From Amoebidium appalachense (taxonomy: Eukaryota > Ichthyosporea), in contig CAVNZM010000006.1 of the NCBI GenBank assembly GCA_963693365.1, forward strand, positions 8,928,001-8,992,000: 64,000 nt of DNA, given 5' to 3'. The notes beneath the pieces were generated by a model. That model was given only the letters and a program-made list of their open reading frames with translations. It was not told the DNA's origin and did not search any database. The translations under genes were made by a program, and so were the position numbers. Positions 14,632 through 38,949 of the stretch are shown in pieces (the stretch's first letter is position 1; each line of letters starts with the position of its first letter).

Positions 14632-15815
14632 GGGACCCCGACCGGCCCGACGGGGTGGGGAGGGGGGGGGGGAGACCGCAGTGATGTAAAATGAAAGTTT
14701 CGGACCAATTTCTTCGGTATTACAGCGAGTAAAAGCTGCCATCATTTTTTTATTTTTTTTTAACAAGGCTTTGTCCACACCTACCCGCTGAACCGGGGTC
14801 ATCTTGCAGGTACTCAATTTTCAGGTGTAGAGAGGGGTCACTCTTGACCTCCTTGATCTTGGCCTCAAACCAGGCACTGAAGTGGACATATGCAGTCACT
14901 AACAGCTCTTCCCTTCAAGGTACAGTACTAACATGGAAGTTGCCCATCGAACGTGTGTTTTTTGTTTCATGATGTTCGGACATGTATCATTCCTGTGCAT
15001 CATCCCAACACAAGCCTTTATAGCTGTAGTACTATTTTCCCGCGACCATTCTAGTCCGCTCTCCTACTGTAGTGCACTGCCTCTTCCCCCCCCCCCCCCC
15101 CCTCCCCCCCCTCCTCCCCCCTCCCCCGCTCCCCCTGCTCTCCCTCCCTCCCTTCAAATAAGTAGCTATGGACCAACCTCCCACACCGCTTTAGTGTCAC
15201 TTAACTTAGTGCAACAAAAACGAGAGCATTTAAACGGCAAAGCTCAGTTTATGCAACCAGTACTCATGGTAGTGATGATCAGTAGCCATGCTTGACAGAA
15301 AGTTCCACTAAATACCCGCTCCCTTTCGACTCCCTCCCTCCATCTGATCTCCCTCCCCCCCTCCCCCCCCCCCCCCCCCCCCCCCTCTCCCCATACTTCT
15401 CACACCCTTTCCCTCATTCCCTCCCTGCGTCTTTCAAAACCCTCAGCCACTTCATGTGAAATACAAGCACCCATTCACCCAGCTTATCTTTGTGTCTTCA
15501 TGCTACACCCGATTCCAATCACAAGGACGCAAACAGACACAAACACTGTGTCTTCATGCTACACCCGATTCCAATCACAAGGACGCAAACAGACACAAAC
15601 ACAGACACCAACAAGCAGTCTGGACGGCCCGTGCCGTAAGTTTGATTGTTATAGTTTTAACACACCTGTTCCCCTCTTCAATATCCGGGTCGCTTATTTC
15701 GACCGTGCGTCCGACCTTGGCACGGACCCACGGGGTCTCATACTTTGCTTGCTGTAGTGGCATTTTCAATGCTGTGGTGGCATTCTCAGTCCGTTGCAGG
15801 TTCACATCACAGGCC
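2824..15815 (-). CDS. tandem Tudor-DDT-WHIM1-WHIM2 chromatin protein (5' end incomplete)
   Basis: Exons in transcript order: 15666-15815, 14785-14876, 13613-13695, 13326-13372, 11770-12394, 11190-11257, 10663-10850, 9144-9229, 8563-8694, 8252-8320, 7214-7351, 6523-6726, 5029-5400, 3835-3958 and tentatively 2824-3071. All 13 junctions among the first 14 exons are in phase. Exons 1-5 carry a UHRF1-like tandem Tudor region: [50 protein letters not shown]. The rest of exon 5 is an acidic/basic linker with a nuclear signal ([14 protein letters not shown]). Exons 7-9 are DDT-like ([35 protein letters not shown]). Exon 11 is WHIM1-like ([16 protein letters not shown]), exon 12 a charged coiled coil, and exon 13 WHIM2-like ([28 protein letters not shown]). 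DDT/WHIM modules are known to bind ISWI-class remodellers, and the UHRF1 tandem Tudor reads histone H3. The 5' exon border and a possible upstream domain are unresolved. Exon 10 rests on phase and weak similarity. Confidence 0.75.
3103..3545. repeat. poly-G runs, (GT)n and poly-T inside the last intron
   Basis: Poly-G lies at about 3103-3140. A long (GT)n array lies at about 3333-3402, followed by T and G runs to about 3520. In the sense of the host gene (minus strand) these are C, CA and A tracts. No exon is visible. Confidence 0.85.
4170..5028. repeat. (GA)n and poly-G block in an intron
   Basis: GA-rich sequence at about 4170-4590 is interrupted by poly-G runs (about 4210, 4420, 4555), then short GT, poly-G at about 4671-4701, 4860-4888 and 4976-5022. 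The last run ends 6 bp before the donor of exon 5029-5400. In the transcript the block reads as CT and C tracts. Confidence 0.85.
5421..5711. repeat. (GT)n array with a higher-order duplication
   Basis: GT repeats, partly broken by GC and AT steps, occupy 5421-5711. A segment starting GTACATGTGTGTG is repeated (about 5468 and about 5568), so the array contains a roughly 100-bp duplication. In the sense of the host gene it is (CA)n, lying just upstream of the acceptor of exon 5029-5400. Confidence 0.85.
7370..8180. repeat. intron with poly-G, (GA)n, GGGA and poly-C tracts
   Basis: Lies between exons 8252-8320 and 7214-7351. Poly-G occurs at about 7378-7402 and 7530-7560, (GA)n at 7561-7612, GGGA units to about 7705, further G runs near 7810 and 7860, and poly-C at about 8160-8193. 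Open frames here are tract translations. No further exon seen. Confidence 0.8.
8993..9120 (+). repeat. dispersed repeat, copy B (partial)
   Basis: Begins with TTTGAATGCGGAACACGG immediately after a poly-G run and continues to AAGCAGAGCCCATCCTCAGG. This matches the first half of the copies at 31125 and 46408; the second half is missing. It sits in an intron of the Tudor-DDT gene. Confidence 0.75.
9232..9775. repeat. 33-bp minisatellite abutting a 3' splice site
   Basis: About 16 units of 32-34 bp, typified by CAGGGTTAATAGAGGGCATA followed by GACATAGCGCATA. Unit starts (GGGTTAA) fall at 9241, 9274, 9307, 9339 and 9372. The array starts at the acceptor of exon 9144-9229. On the transcript strand each unit carries CTATTAAC, resembling a branch point, followed by CCCTGTATGCGC, which resembles the real acceptor region CCCTGCATGTGCAG. 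Long open frames across the array on both strands are a by-product of the 33-bp (11-codon) period. Confidence 0.9.
9868..10662. repeat. intron tracts: poly-A, poly-C and (GT)n
   Basis: Poly-A lies at about 9869-9894, C-rich sequence and poly-C at 10249-10321, poly-A at 10325-10351 and (GT)n at 10527-10593. The last lies just downstream of exon 10663-10850 in transcript terms. No exon seen. Confidence 0.85.
12479..13060. repeat. long (GT)n array and poly-G in an intron
   Basis: A GT-rich stretch leads from the acceptor of exon 11770-12394 into an uninterrupted (GT)n at about 12568-12651. Then come GGT units and poly-G runs at about 12837-12873 and 12938-12972. In the sense strand this is (CA)n and poly-C, starting close to the 3' splice site. 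Confidence 0.9.
15491..15602. repeat. 56-bp tandem duplication
   Basis: TGTGTCTTCATGCTACACCC starts at 15491 and again at 15547. The intervening 56 bp (through CAAGGACGCAAACAGACACA) are essentially identical in both copies. It lies in the intron just downstream (transcript sense) of exon 15666-15815. Confidence 0.9.
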
Positions 15816-17063
15816 CTGCCAGACAGGACTCCTGATTACAGCACGCAGAGAGCAGGTCCGACTCCTGATATCGATGAGGCTCTTGAGTGAGCCCATTCCG
15901 ATCTTATGCGTGGATAAACAGTGAGCGGAGTCACCGAGTCGGCACGGAGGGCACGGGTGGCAACATGGCACAGCTAGTGGGTTCCAGCTCTCTCACCCCA
16001 CATGAAAAGGCAATTCTCTCGCTCGGTCTCCTTTAACCCTAGGGTTACCGTAGACTCGCTCAAAGTCTTCAACCTGTCCTCCTTCAAGCCACTTTGTTAC
16101 TCCCTCATGAATGCACAATGACTTCCGGCGGCCCGTTATCCCCTGTCACCACGCACGCACCTTCTCTAAGGACTTCTCTCCGGTGCAATCCCTTTGACCC
16201 CATCCTTCCCACCCCTCCCCCCCTCATCCCCCCCCCCCACCTCCCCTTGGCTGCTTCACGGCGTGCCCCCCCCCCCCCCCCCCTCCCCCCCCCCCCACCC
16301 CAAATTCCACGGTGCGTCGACTGTATTCGTGCTCAACAAGAAGAAAATCCCTCCTATATAGCTCTCAATTCCTGTCGTTGGCACAAACGTCCTGCAGGAT
16401 GCAGTGCAGTGAAGCAACAGGCTCTGAGTCAGAATGTTTCGATTTTTCGTAACTTGATCGGGTAACGAAGAACTGAGCATAGGGCACAACAGCAGTAGTT
16501 TTGTTAGCGTACATGTAACATATACCTCGTGTGCAAGACTAACGTACACGGTGAAGCATGCTTAAGAGATGCAGATTGAGGGCTAATCCCCACATAAAGG
16601 CTAACGAAACCCATATATGAGGTAGTTTACAAGGTCATACCATTGGTCCCAAAAGTAAAATCAAAACTGCTCAACTATGCTCCCAAGACCAAGGTTTGTT
16701 GCTGCCCGGCCGGGGCGGGGACTTACATAGACGCATATCTGCCACAGGCAGGCACGACTTACCTGCCGCCATGTATACATATTATGCTGTGCGATGCAAA
16801 GTTGTGTTCGATATATGGTCCACATAGATGTGTATATGGCAGCACCAGTCCCTCTATGCACAAAGGCAGTCCACAATCGGATAGCAAATTTCGGGAGTCC
16901 ACAATATCGGCAACAATATAGTCATCACCGTGTCGCTATACAATAAGTGCTATGGCAATCGTATTATTTGTGACGTTGACCAGCAACGTTCCTCGTTACG
17001 TGCTATACAACCTCTTCATTCGTGCATTCCTGATCTAACAACCAAACCCTAAGCTAATACTAT
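15816..17063. other. stretch between two minus-strand genes; possible unplaced 5' exon
   Basis: Mostly unique sequence with one C-rich block at 16201-16303. A minus-strand open stretch near 16000-16110 (VTKWLEGGQVEDFERVYGNP) is protein-like and could be an upstream exon of the Tudor-DDT gene, but I found no phase-compatible splice sites. Nothing else is recognisable. Confidence 0.4.
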
Positions 17064-18551
17064 TCAGTGATGCATACGAAGAACCCACATCGAATGGAAC
17101 CCATAAGCAGCAGCCCCATTAATAAAAACGCCCAGAAGTGCAGCCTGGCAGAACGATGCAAATCTGGTTTGTATGGCAGTGACAGGAAGCAACAGGGCAC
17201 CCAAAGCATAATGGTGGAGATGGAAAGACAGCCCTAGATCCTTGACAGCTAAACTCACAACCACAAAGCATACCGTGATCACAGAATATACGGCAAGGAT
17301 CCGTGGCAAGCGGCCTACCTCCCTGTTAATCTTCAGCATATAGACTAAGGCTACGAGGATAAACTTCAGGATAATAATGCAACCAATTAGACGGCCACCG
17401 CTAAGCCTCTGAATGGCCGCATCTCCGTTGGATGTGAGGCTGAAGTTAAGAAACGGCTTGACGAAATTCATATGTAGGAAGAGGAAGCAGGGCACAAAAT
17501 AGAACAAAAACACATCAACAACAAACGGATGGCCTTTGGGTGCGTTGGTCTCAAACATGGTTCGTTTAACACACGTCTTGTAGAAAATATAGCAGACCAC
17601 CAAATACGGTAAGAAGGTGGCGAGGGAATCCTGGTAGAACTGAGCTGTGTATCGGGGTTGGCTGATGAGAACCACATACCAGAAAAACGCTACGCATATG
17701 GAGCCCGAGTACACCTCAATGGTTGGTGACACTAAAGGGAATGCGCCGAAGACAGCAAACATGGCTGCAAAGAAAACGACGTTGTAATAACTGCAGTATG
17801 CCTGCTGCTGACACTGGGCAAGCTCATACCCGTCACCGCTATTGAGCTTTCGCACAGCAGCACAACCACCTAACGTGTTGGAAACATAGCCAGACTCAAC
17901 AGCTGCCTTACATATTGGCGAACGGGGGGTAAAAGAGGAGCTCGACCCAATCACAGAGGCAGTAGTGTTTGGGCTGAAAATGGAACAAAAAGACTGGCAG
18001 CGCACCGGCAACCACCCACCACTGCCTGACGCTTGCCATTCGATGTAGCCTGCATGTTCACTCCACGTAGCCGTGCAGTTCAACAGAACAGGACTTCCAT
18101 ACTCGGTGTTTGCCGCAAAGTTGTTGTAATGAAGCCCTAGGCAGAGGCAGAGCAAGACAGCCGCTATGTATACCCACTGTACCCAAGTCCTTTGTTCTTT
18201 TGACAACGCTCTCGCTCGTGTAAGGCTGGGGAATAACGGTGTGTGATGGTACTCGTGACTCGCCTGTGCACAAAGAATGCGCCTCACTGCCAGGGTGGCC
18301 CGCTGGGGAAACGATGTGGGCACGGTTATTCCGATGTTCAAGTCATCGTCGGATTCATTTTCTTTTAGAATGCGGCCACTGGCAAAATTCTCGAGAGAAT
18401 CCGTTGTGGAAACATGCCGCGATGGGGCCTTTTTCAACTCGATGGCATCCACTTCGACTGCCACTTCTTCGTCATCAGCTATGTCCGTGTCGGAATTCGT
18501 GCTGAACAGGGACATGGCGGAGCCCCACTGTCCATGTCGAATCCCAGACAT
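17064..18551 (-). CDS. LCCL-domain multi-pass membrane protein
   Basis: An intact single-exon gene of 495 residues. The N-terminal 120 residues are hydrophilic and Ser/Asp/Glu rich, so probably cytosolic. A first membrane segment lies near 128-147 (VQWVYIAAVLLCLCLGLHY). A cysteine-rich LCCL-like domain follows at about 155-250, with the signature SSSFTPRSPICKAAVESGYV and several N-glycosylation sequons. About seven further hydrophobic segments follow, ending in HLHHYALGALLLPVTAIQTR and AALLGVFINGAAAYGF. From memory, that C-terminal block strongly resembles fungal LCCL-domain membrane proteins. The architecture puts the LCCL domain in a lumenal or extracellular loop. Substrate and function are unknown. 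The start ATG is the first in frame. Codon use and surrounding sequence are free of the tracts seen elsewhere. Confidence 0.85.
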   Translation of the reverse strand: MSGIRHGQWGSAMSLFSTNSDTDIADDEEVAVEVDAIELKKAPSRHVSTTDSLENFASGRILKENESDDDLNIGITVPTSFPQRATLAVRRILCAQASHEYHHTPLFPSLTRARALSKEQRTWVQWVYIAAVLLCLCLGLHYNNFAANTEYGSPVLLNCTATWSEHAGYIEWQASGSGGWLPVRCQSFCSIFSPNTTASVIGSSSSFTPRSPICKAAVESGYVSNTLGGCAAVRKLNSGDGYELAQCQQQAYCSYYNVVFFAAMFAVFGAFPLVSPTIEVYSGSICVAFFWYVVLISQPRYTAQFYQDSLATFLPYLVVCYIFYKTCVKRTMFETNAPKGHPFVVDVFLFYFVPCFLFLHMNFVKPFLNFSLTSNGDAAIQRLSGGRLIGCIIILKFILVALVYMLKINREVGRLPRILAVYSVITVCFVVVSLAVKDLGLSFHLHHYALGALLLPVTAIQTRFASFCQAALLGVFINGAAAYGFHSMWVLRMHH

Positions 18552-20745
18552 TGTTCGCGTGTTAGGAAAGGCTTAGTGACTTAAAAGCTTTTGTCAGTTT
18601 GCTGGTGTAAGCATTGACTCCAATTGTTAGGCGAAGCTACCCTAACAGAGTGACCAACCTATAGCCGTGAGAAAAATAGTAGGACTGGAATAAAAATTAT
18701 AAGTGCAAGGAAGCAAGTATACGTGAGGTTGCGAAAATGAGTAGTTCAAAACCCCACAGTACACGAACGCGTTAGTAAAATTCGAAGGAGCCCACACAGC
18801 CAAGAAGCCTTGGTACATACACGGGAGAGGATGATTCACACCTTTCTGCGCAAAGGCTGCGTCGTGCATGTGAAGGTGCCCAAAGCCACTCAGCGGTATT
18901 TGTTGACTCTGCTTGGGCGTCACCCGTCCATGATCCATATCCAACCAAACAACTCGCTCATGCTTCGTGGCAGTAGGGCAATCTTGCAATCTTCTCCGTG
19001 ATCTTTAGTATTGGCGAATGGGATAGCAGGCTCTTGATTATTAACAGCCATGTGCATCAAAACAACAACTGCTGTATTTTTCCTCGACTTTTTCCCACTT
19101 TTCGCCGTTATGATCGCAAGAAAGTCATGAATATAAAATCATGATTCGCGGGGATCACTTATAATTGAAATAGGGAACCTTTTACGCCACCATGTTGGCC
19201 AATAACTCTTCTCAGCCAATCGGAGTCCGGGAGACAAAACTCATATACCCCCTAGCTAAGGCTAATTCGTTACAGCTCCCCTGATTATGGATAAGCTGGA
19301 AATTCGCTATAAAATATTTAACATACGACGAACGGTTCGGCAGCTTACAACTAATAGTAAAGGCCTTAACGTGGTATAGTGGCATGCCCAGTGATGGGGA
19401 AAATAGAAACATGGATCATGTACGGGTTTGTGTCCCATTCACCTACATATTCCCACGGAGAGTATCTTCAATTAAGTCTTCGTTGTTTTTTGTGATCGCG
19501 CCAAATTCAAACTTAAATTTAGTAACTTTTACCGTAATTATGTAGGTATTCCCTACCAGTAGGTACTTCTTGTTCAAAATGGATACAGTTGGCATGACGC
19601 CAACACCTAATCCGATATTTCAGCACATGATTATTATAGATTGGTATTAATCTCCTTACTTTCTTCTTTCTTACTTTCTTTCTAAATTCTTTCTTTCTTT
19701 CTTTTTGCATTTGCCAATTTTCGGAAATTCGATGTGCCACATTTATTCGGCTGAGTCGCGATGGCATGCACGTGTGACAGGCTATTTTTAGCTACTGCAC
19801 TTGCAATTGTGCGCATGCGTGTTCACTTCACCGGTAGCGGCAGCATGATCATCCACTAAGTAACTGGAAGATATGCCACATTTGACTTCTGCATGCAACT
19901 GCAAGTCGATGAAACGTAAATGCGAGCGTTATTCAGAATTGAATAGAAAATATGAATTATCCTGAATCATGGGAACAAGGAGCAAGCTCGGGTGATCATT
20001 TATAATAATATTTATATATGTAATGAGTAGCATCTGCTATCTCGATCTAGGAGGTTTTTTTAAGCTGCAATCCTGGAGCTACATCTTCAAAAGATTGTAT
20101 AGTGTAAGGGAAAGGGCTTCACCACAGTTACGGTTAATACGCGTATCTTTCATAAAACGTTTTTTCCTACAGCAATTCTGTATCCATGTCAGATATTACC
20201 TGTAATACCAACGGCACCGTGCATTGTCTCCCCGACTGATCATGATGAATTATGATTGGATGGCCACATTATTCCAACCAATCGCAGGATTCGCAGCTGT
20301 GCCAGGGGCCCAGGACTTCGGATGGGATGATGAATATGATGGCACGCTCACGCGCCAATTGCTTGAATAATATATACAGCACAACAAAGTTTTTATTTTG
20401 TATATATGCACATATGTGCCCAAATTTTTCATTTTGTTATAAAGATAATTAAAAAATAATCACATTTATTGTTTAAATGGTTCAACCACCAATTATACCC
20501 CTGTTATTATAATAGTTGAGTTACAGGCTGTTGTGCCGCGAGCACTCCTCGGACATTGGCTGAATCTCCTGGGATCGAGTGGATAACGCGAAACAATGCG
20601 CATTTCGAAAAAATAATTCGAATCATGGAGTCAACATATCTGATTATCATCCGATATGCCTGTGTACACTTCATGGCATAGTATTTTCGTATGAGAGTGA
20701 CAAACGTGTATATATGTAAAAACGTATGCTGTGAATGTCTACACT
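18552..20745. promoter_or_regulatory. divergent intergenic region, low in repeats
   Basis: About 2.2 kb of AT-rich, non-repetitive DNA separates the LCCL gene (minus) from the hydrolase gene (plus), so both promoters must lie here. TATATATGTAAAAACG at 20709-20724, about 25-35 bp upstream of the hydrolase ATG, is TATA-like but too close to the ATG to be certain. Small open frames in this stretch (for example 18810-19001 and 20023-20205) have no supporting features. Confidence 0.45.
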
Positions 20746-26258
<5,513 letters not shown>

Positions 26259-26415
26259 GCGTATGTGCTGGTAATGTGTATGTATGTAGCGTAAGTTTGG
26301 TCAGTTAGGCCGTGTGTGACTGCAAAGTGTATGTCTTAGAAATGTAACATGCGTGTATGCTTTATCTTGTAGCTAGGGGAATGGGTCGTGGTTCACTGCA
26401 TTTTGTTTCCGAACA

Positions 26416-26455
<40 letters not shown>

Positions 26456-27339
26456 TCCTCCTCCTTCTCCTCCTCCTCCTCCTCCCCCTGTGCGCCCTTC
26501 CCCTCCATTACCAGCACCACAAAGGTACAACACACAACAATGAAAATAAATTAAATCGGCAAGAAGATACCCGACCCCAACCCACCTACCCACCTCGTCT
26601 CCGTGCACCGAAATGTCGTGTGACTCTCTTCACCACATATACCCCGTAAGCCGGTCACGTGCACACGTCTATGAAATCTCCGTGCCTCCTTTTCTCACTT
26701 CTGGTGCCCTGTCTTCCCTCACTCACTCCGTTACTTTCCCCAGCTCTACCCTCACACTTTCATGCACACACACGTCCACAAGTGCAGACGTGCATCCCCC
26801 CCTTTTCTCCAAAAAAAAGAAAAAAAAAGGAAAGAAAAAAAGAAAAAAACGGCAGAGGTTTTCGTTTGCGATCCTCAGGTGCATGATATAGTGTATACGA
26901 GTGTACATGCCCTTGATTTGTTCATGTTTGGTAAATCCTCTCTGAGACTACATAGTACAGGCATGGCCCGGTTTGCGGCTCTCGAGGTTCCCTGTAGAAC
27001 CATGCACGTTTCAAAACCCTAGCACGAGATGCTGTTACAAATCCCTGGTCCACCCTTCATGCATGAACTTAGCCAGTGCACTGTGGTTGTGGTCGAACAA
27101 CAGAATATACGAGACGCCATTTTTGAACCTGAAAGAAACCACTCAAGATCTTGTTTATGTGGCACGAGGATGTCATCATAATAAATATCCATGCAGGGTG
27201 CACATATGTGAACGTGCCGATCTCAGGAAGCACTTTATATACGAGTTAGGTCTTTTAGCTGGCCATATTCAACCTACAGTGGTTGGCTGCTTCGAATTCG
27301 GTACTCATGTATGATATGTGTGTGTGCTGTGTGTGTGAG

Positions 27340-27392
<53 letters not shown>

Positions 27393-27521
27393 TGTGTTTG
27401 TGTTTGTGAGGGTGTGTGTGTGCGTGCACGCATGTGCACACGTGTGTGTGTGGATGTGTGTGCACGTAACCATGTCACAGTGTATGTGTGGAAGTGTGCA
27501 AGCAAGTGTGTGTGTGTGTGT

Positions 27522-27581
<60 letters not shown>

Positions 27582-27702
27582 GCATTAGCATTCATTATAC
27601 ACACATGCATGCGTGTGTGTGTGTCTGTGTGTAATGCGACAAATTGCAGTTATGTATGTGTGCCCCATCCACGAGCCACGCCCAGTGCCTGAGATCCAAG
27701 CG

Positions 27703-27738
<36 letters not shown>

Positions 27739-28218
27739 CCCCTCCCCCCCCAAAACACACACACACACACACACACACCACCACTGCCACCACTGCCACC
27801 CACCCCAAACTTTTCTTGCGGAGGCAGACTACCGGTTTCAATGGCACAAGGACTTTCATGCTCCTGGCTGTTGGGGTGAATAGGCAACGGCACCTCATAA
27901 ACCCACTTTCTACCCCCTTCACCCTTTCTCCTCCCACCACCAGTACCACCGCCTCTCCGTGACCAGGCAACCACCACCGTCACCAGCTGGAAGACACTTT
28001 TGCTGCATGGCAAAGAGCTTGGGGCTGAAGAGGATCCAAAACACGCAAGTGCACTTGTGCTTACTCGCTCTCATTTATTTAGCCCTGTGGGCTGTCTGAC
28101 GAATGATGCCAAACTTTTTTCGAGAAGGCTGAAAAAGACAAACGAAGTATGCAGTTGCCAAGATTCCTCAAACTTTCCCTTACCATCACTGCCTGTGCCA
28201 AACCATAAACATGTATAA
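26259..28218. other. stretch between hydrolase and next gene; weak coding signals
   Basis: Contains poly-C (26419-26450), (GT)n at about 27345-27384 and 27517-27578, and poly-C at 27705-27740. At 27816-27880 the plus strand reads YRFQWHKDFHAPGCWG after an AG acceptor, while the minus strand reads LPIHPNSQEHESPCAIETG before a GTGGGT donor. Both look protein-like and I cannot decide between them. The region 26940-27310 is unique sequence with open frames but no recognisable product. Confidence 0.35.
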
Positions 28219-28806
28219 CTAACTCACTTCCATGCGATCCTTTGGAAGAACACCCTCCTCTTCTTCTTCCTCAGCAAGACAATCCTTTTCACAAACAACA
28301 CGGCACTCTTCTAGTCTTGTAGCAAAACACTCACTATTTGAAGAAGGTTCTGTTATACTGAAGGCATTCAACGAACCGTCCATACCCTTAGTTGTTATGC
28401 TTCTTCGGGTGCGCCTCTTTAGCCTTGCTGCTTTCCTCTCGCTCTTCTCCCCTTTGGCAGTCTCAAGTGGCTTGATGTCAACGCTCTGCAAAAGCTGAGA
28501 CAACCCTTGTAATCCCACAGCTACTATACGTTGTTTCTTTTTCTGGTAAAACCTTATCTCGGGGTCAATATTTGTTAACGACTCATCCGTTTGGTGTGTG
28601 CTCTCTGTGCCATTACCTGAATCATTTCGGTTTAGCGCTAATTTCTGTGATTCGGCCAGTGCCCTGCGTACCCCAGAGGTTGCGGTATTCGAATCAGCTT
28701 GAATCGTGGAGTGCTTGCTTATTAATAAATGTGCTCTACGTCTTTTTAACAAGTTTGTGGTGTTTCCTCCCTCACTAGGCGAGGCTTTAGCTTTGGGAAA
28801 CACCAT
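28219..28806 (-). CDS. hypothetical single-exon nuclear-type protein
   Basis: An intact 195-residue frame from ATG at 28806 to a stop at 28219. The composition is hydrophilic with basic clusters (LLKRRRAHLL, KAARLKRRTRRSITTKG), a short conserved-looking helix (RIVAVGLQGLSQLLQSVDIK) and an acidic run near the end (CLAEEEEEEGVLPKDRMEVS). No membrane segment or signal peptide. The pattern suggests a nuclear or nucleolar protein, but I do not recognise the family. It is divergent from the GRASP gene, with 459 bp between the two start codons. Confidence 0.6.
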   Translation of the reverse strand: MVFPKAKASPSEGGNTTNLLKRRRAHLLISKHSTIQADSNTATSGVRRALAESQKLALNRNDSGNGTESTHQTDESLTNIDPEIRFYQKKKQRIVAVGLQGLSQLLQSVDIKPLETAKGEKSERKAARLKRRTRRSITTKGMDGSLNAFSITEPSSNSECFATRLEECRVVCEKDCLAEEEEEEGVLPKDRMEVS

Positions 28807-29265
28807 GTTCTTTCACGTCAGTTCCGCTGACGTCTAACACGTACTGACGTGTTGCCGCACGTGCGACGTTATACAACTACTTGTGGCGGCAAAAAAAAAA
28901 AAAAAAAAGAAAAGAAAAGGAAAAAGGAGACACCGCCTCAGTAGGTGGTAGCGCTGAGGTCGAGTGGTCAATAAGGTTGGCCAACTAGTATATGCAGTCC
29001 CAAGATGGTGTGGCCTAGTACGCACATAAATTAATCTGGCAATTCATTAGCAGAGCCAAATGTAAATTTATTCAGTCTTCTCTGTCCTGCAGTAAATTAG
29101 GGATCACCACATTGTTGGCGCCCTAGCAACGCAGGTCACTGTCACGTAATCCTGCCGTCCGGCTGTTCTCAGTTTGGCATGCGGTTGTGGACCGTATCAA
29201 GTGTACCTGGTCACCTCCCTCATGCTCTCTGTATTTCTACTAGTTTAGCTTGGCAGTGAATAGAC
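28807..29265. promoter_or_regulatory. short divergent promoter region
   Basis: 459 bp between the divergent hypothetical gene (minus) and the GRASP gene (plus). It contains an A-rich run at 28891-28928 and an imperfect palindrome close to the minus-strand start (TTTCACGTCAGTTCCGCTGACG at 28812). No clear TATA box. Confidence 0.4.
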
Positions 29266-37615
<8,350 letters not shown>

Positions 37616-38114
37616 TCAGTTTGGCAGGTCATAACAGGTAGGGTAGGTCTTGAAAAGACAATTAGTTGGACATGTGCTGATTCTTTAGATATCTTTTGAA
37701 TTCATGATGTGTGGAAATGTTGGTCCTTAAGGAATTGTTTGAGGTTTGTGTCTCACGAATGCATGGTTCTGTATGGCTATATTAGATTGATTGAATCAGT
37801 ACTTTTACAGTGGAGAAACTTCATTGCGTAATGGTGCCACATGTGGCAACAAGTCCAATACTCAGTATGAATGTCTTTACCCCTGAATATAAAATAAAAC
37901 CGTGGTTCGTTATATGTGTGTCAGTGCAATGGAAGTGTGAGTACTGTGCATGCCCTGGAGTCGCCCGGCAGATGGCGTTATTTTCGAGCTTCTAAAACAC
38001 TTGTGTTTGTATGAGTATGTGTGGTGGTGGTGGACCGGATCCCAGTACCTCAGGCTGGCGGTATGTGTGTGTGTGCGTGTGTGCGTGTGTGTGTGCGGTC
38101 CGGGACGGTCACCC

Positions 38115-38148
<34 letters not shown>

Positions 38149-38154
38149 ATGTGT

Positions 38155-38197
<43 letters not shown>

Positions 38198-38304
38198 TGC
38201 ACGTGGGTGTGGGTGTGTGACTGTGTGTGTGTGTGTGTGTGTGTACTAGTGGATGACTGTGTGTGTGCGTGCGTGCACTGTGTGTGTGTGCGTGTGTGTC
38301 ACAG
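37616..38304. other. stretch downstream of GRASP, ending in GT repeats
   Basis: About 370 bp of unique sequence (no exon recognised), then GT-rich arrays at 38058-38300 that run directly into the CACAG acceptor of the next exon. Confidence 0.5.
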
Positions 38305-38949
38305 GCTCTACCGGCAATGGAGAAAGAAACAACACATTGTCCACCAATGAACTTTCAAGACCAAAACACAACCAACAGCAAGAAAACAACCACCGTCAGG
38401 GGATGCCCCTACCAGGAGGAACTAGGACTAAACTTCACTGCAGCTGCCTGTTTCTCCCTGTTGAGCATCAGTAATGCCACACAGGTCGACACGGTGGTGC
38501 CATTCGAGAATGAGACGTCCTTCTTGGTGACGGGGGGCAACGTGTACACATGCCAGTTAAACACAGCCGGGTACCTTATGTCCTGCGATACGTGTGAGCA
38601 CATGACCAATGGGCCCAAACCCACCTCCCTGCTGGCCAGTGGGCATGCAGTGCGCATAATGGCGACCGAAGGCAGCCAGGCACTGTACGTGCTGATGGCC
38701 TACAGCAACCGCACCATGGCCTTTCTGCGCTGCGACACCCCATTCTGCATGCCCAGCCAGGTCAACGCATTCACTAACCTGCTTAAGGTCTTTAACACGT
38801 GGACTCCGGCCAACGGCACCCTGGGACAGGAAGGACAAAGCGGTGCACCAGCAACAACGAAAGGTTGGTACTCGCGGCCGTGGTCGAGTGGGGGTAAACG
38901 TAGGTGCCGCTCTTTTCCGTTTAGTGAAAACACATGCAAAAATGTTTGA
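38305..38949 (+). CDS. exon of a cysteine-rich, N-glycosylated, probably extracellular protein
   Basis: A long exon follows a TCACAG acceptor; the frame contains an early ATG at 38317 (MEKETTHCPPMNFQDQN). At least six N-glycosylation sequons (NTT, NFT, NAT, NET, NRT, NGT) and paired cysteines (CQLNTAGYLMSCDTC, LRCDTPFCMPS) point to a secreted or surface domain. No signal peptide lies in this exon, so an upstream exon carrying one is likely. A possible donor is at 38873/38874 (AAAG/GTTGGT). If unused, the frame ends at the stop at 38947-38949 after a basic tail. Family not recognised. It is convergent with the methyltransferase gene. Confidence 0.55.
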   Translation, partial: ALPAMEKETTHCPPMNFQDQNTTNSKKTTTVRGCPYQEELGLNFTAAACFSLLSISNATQVDTVVPFENETSFLVTGGNVYTCQLNTAGYLMSCDTCEHMTNGPKPTSLLASGHAVRIMATEGSQALYVLMAYSNRTMAFLRCDTPFCMPSQVNAFTNLLKVFNTWTPANGTLGQEGQSGAPATTKGWYSRPWSSGGKRRCRSFPFSENTCKNV

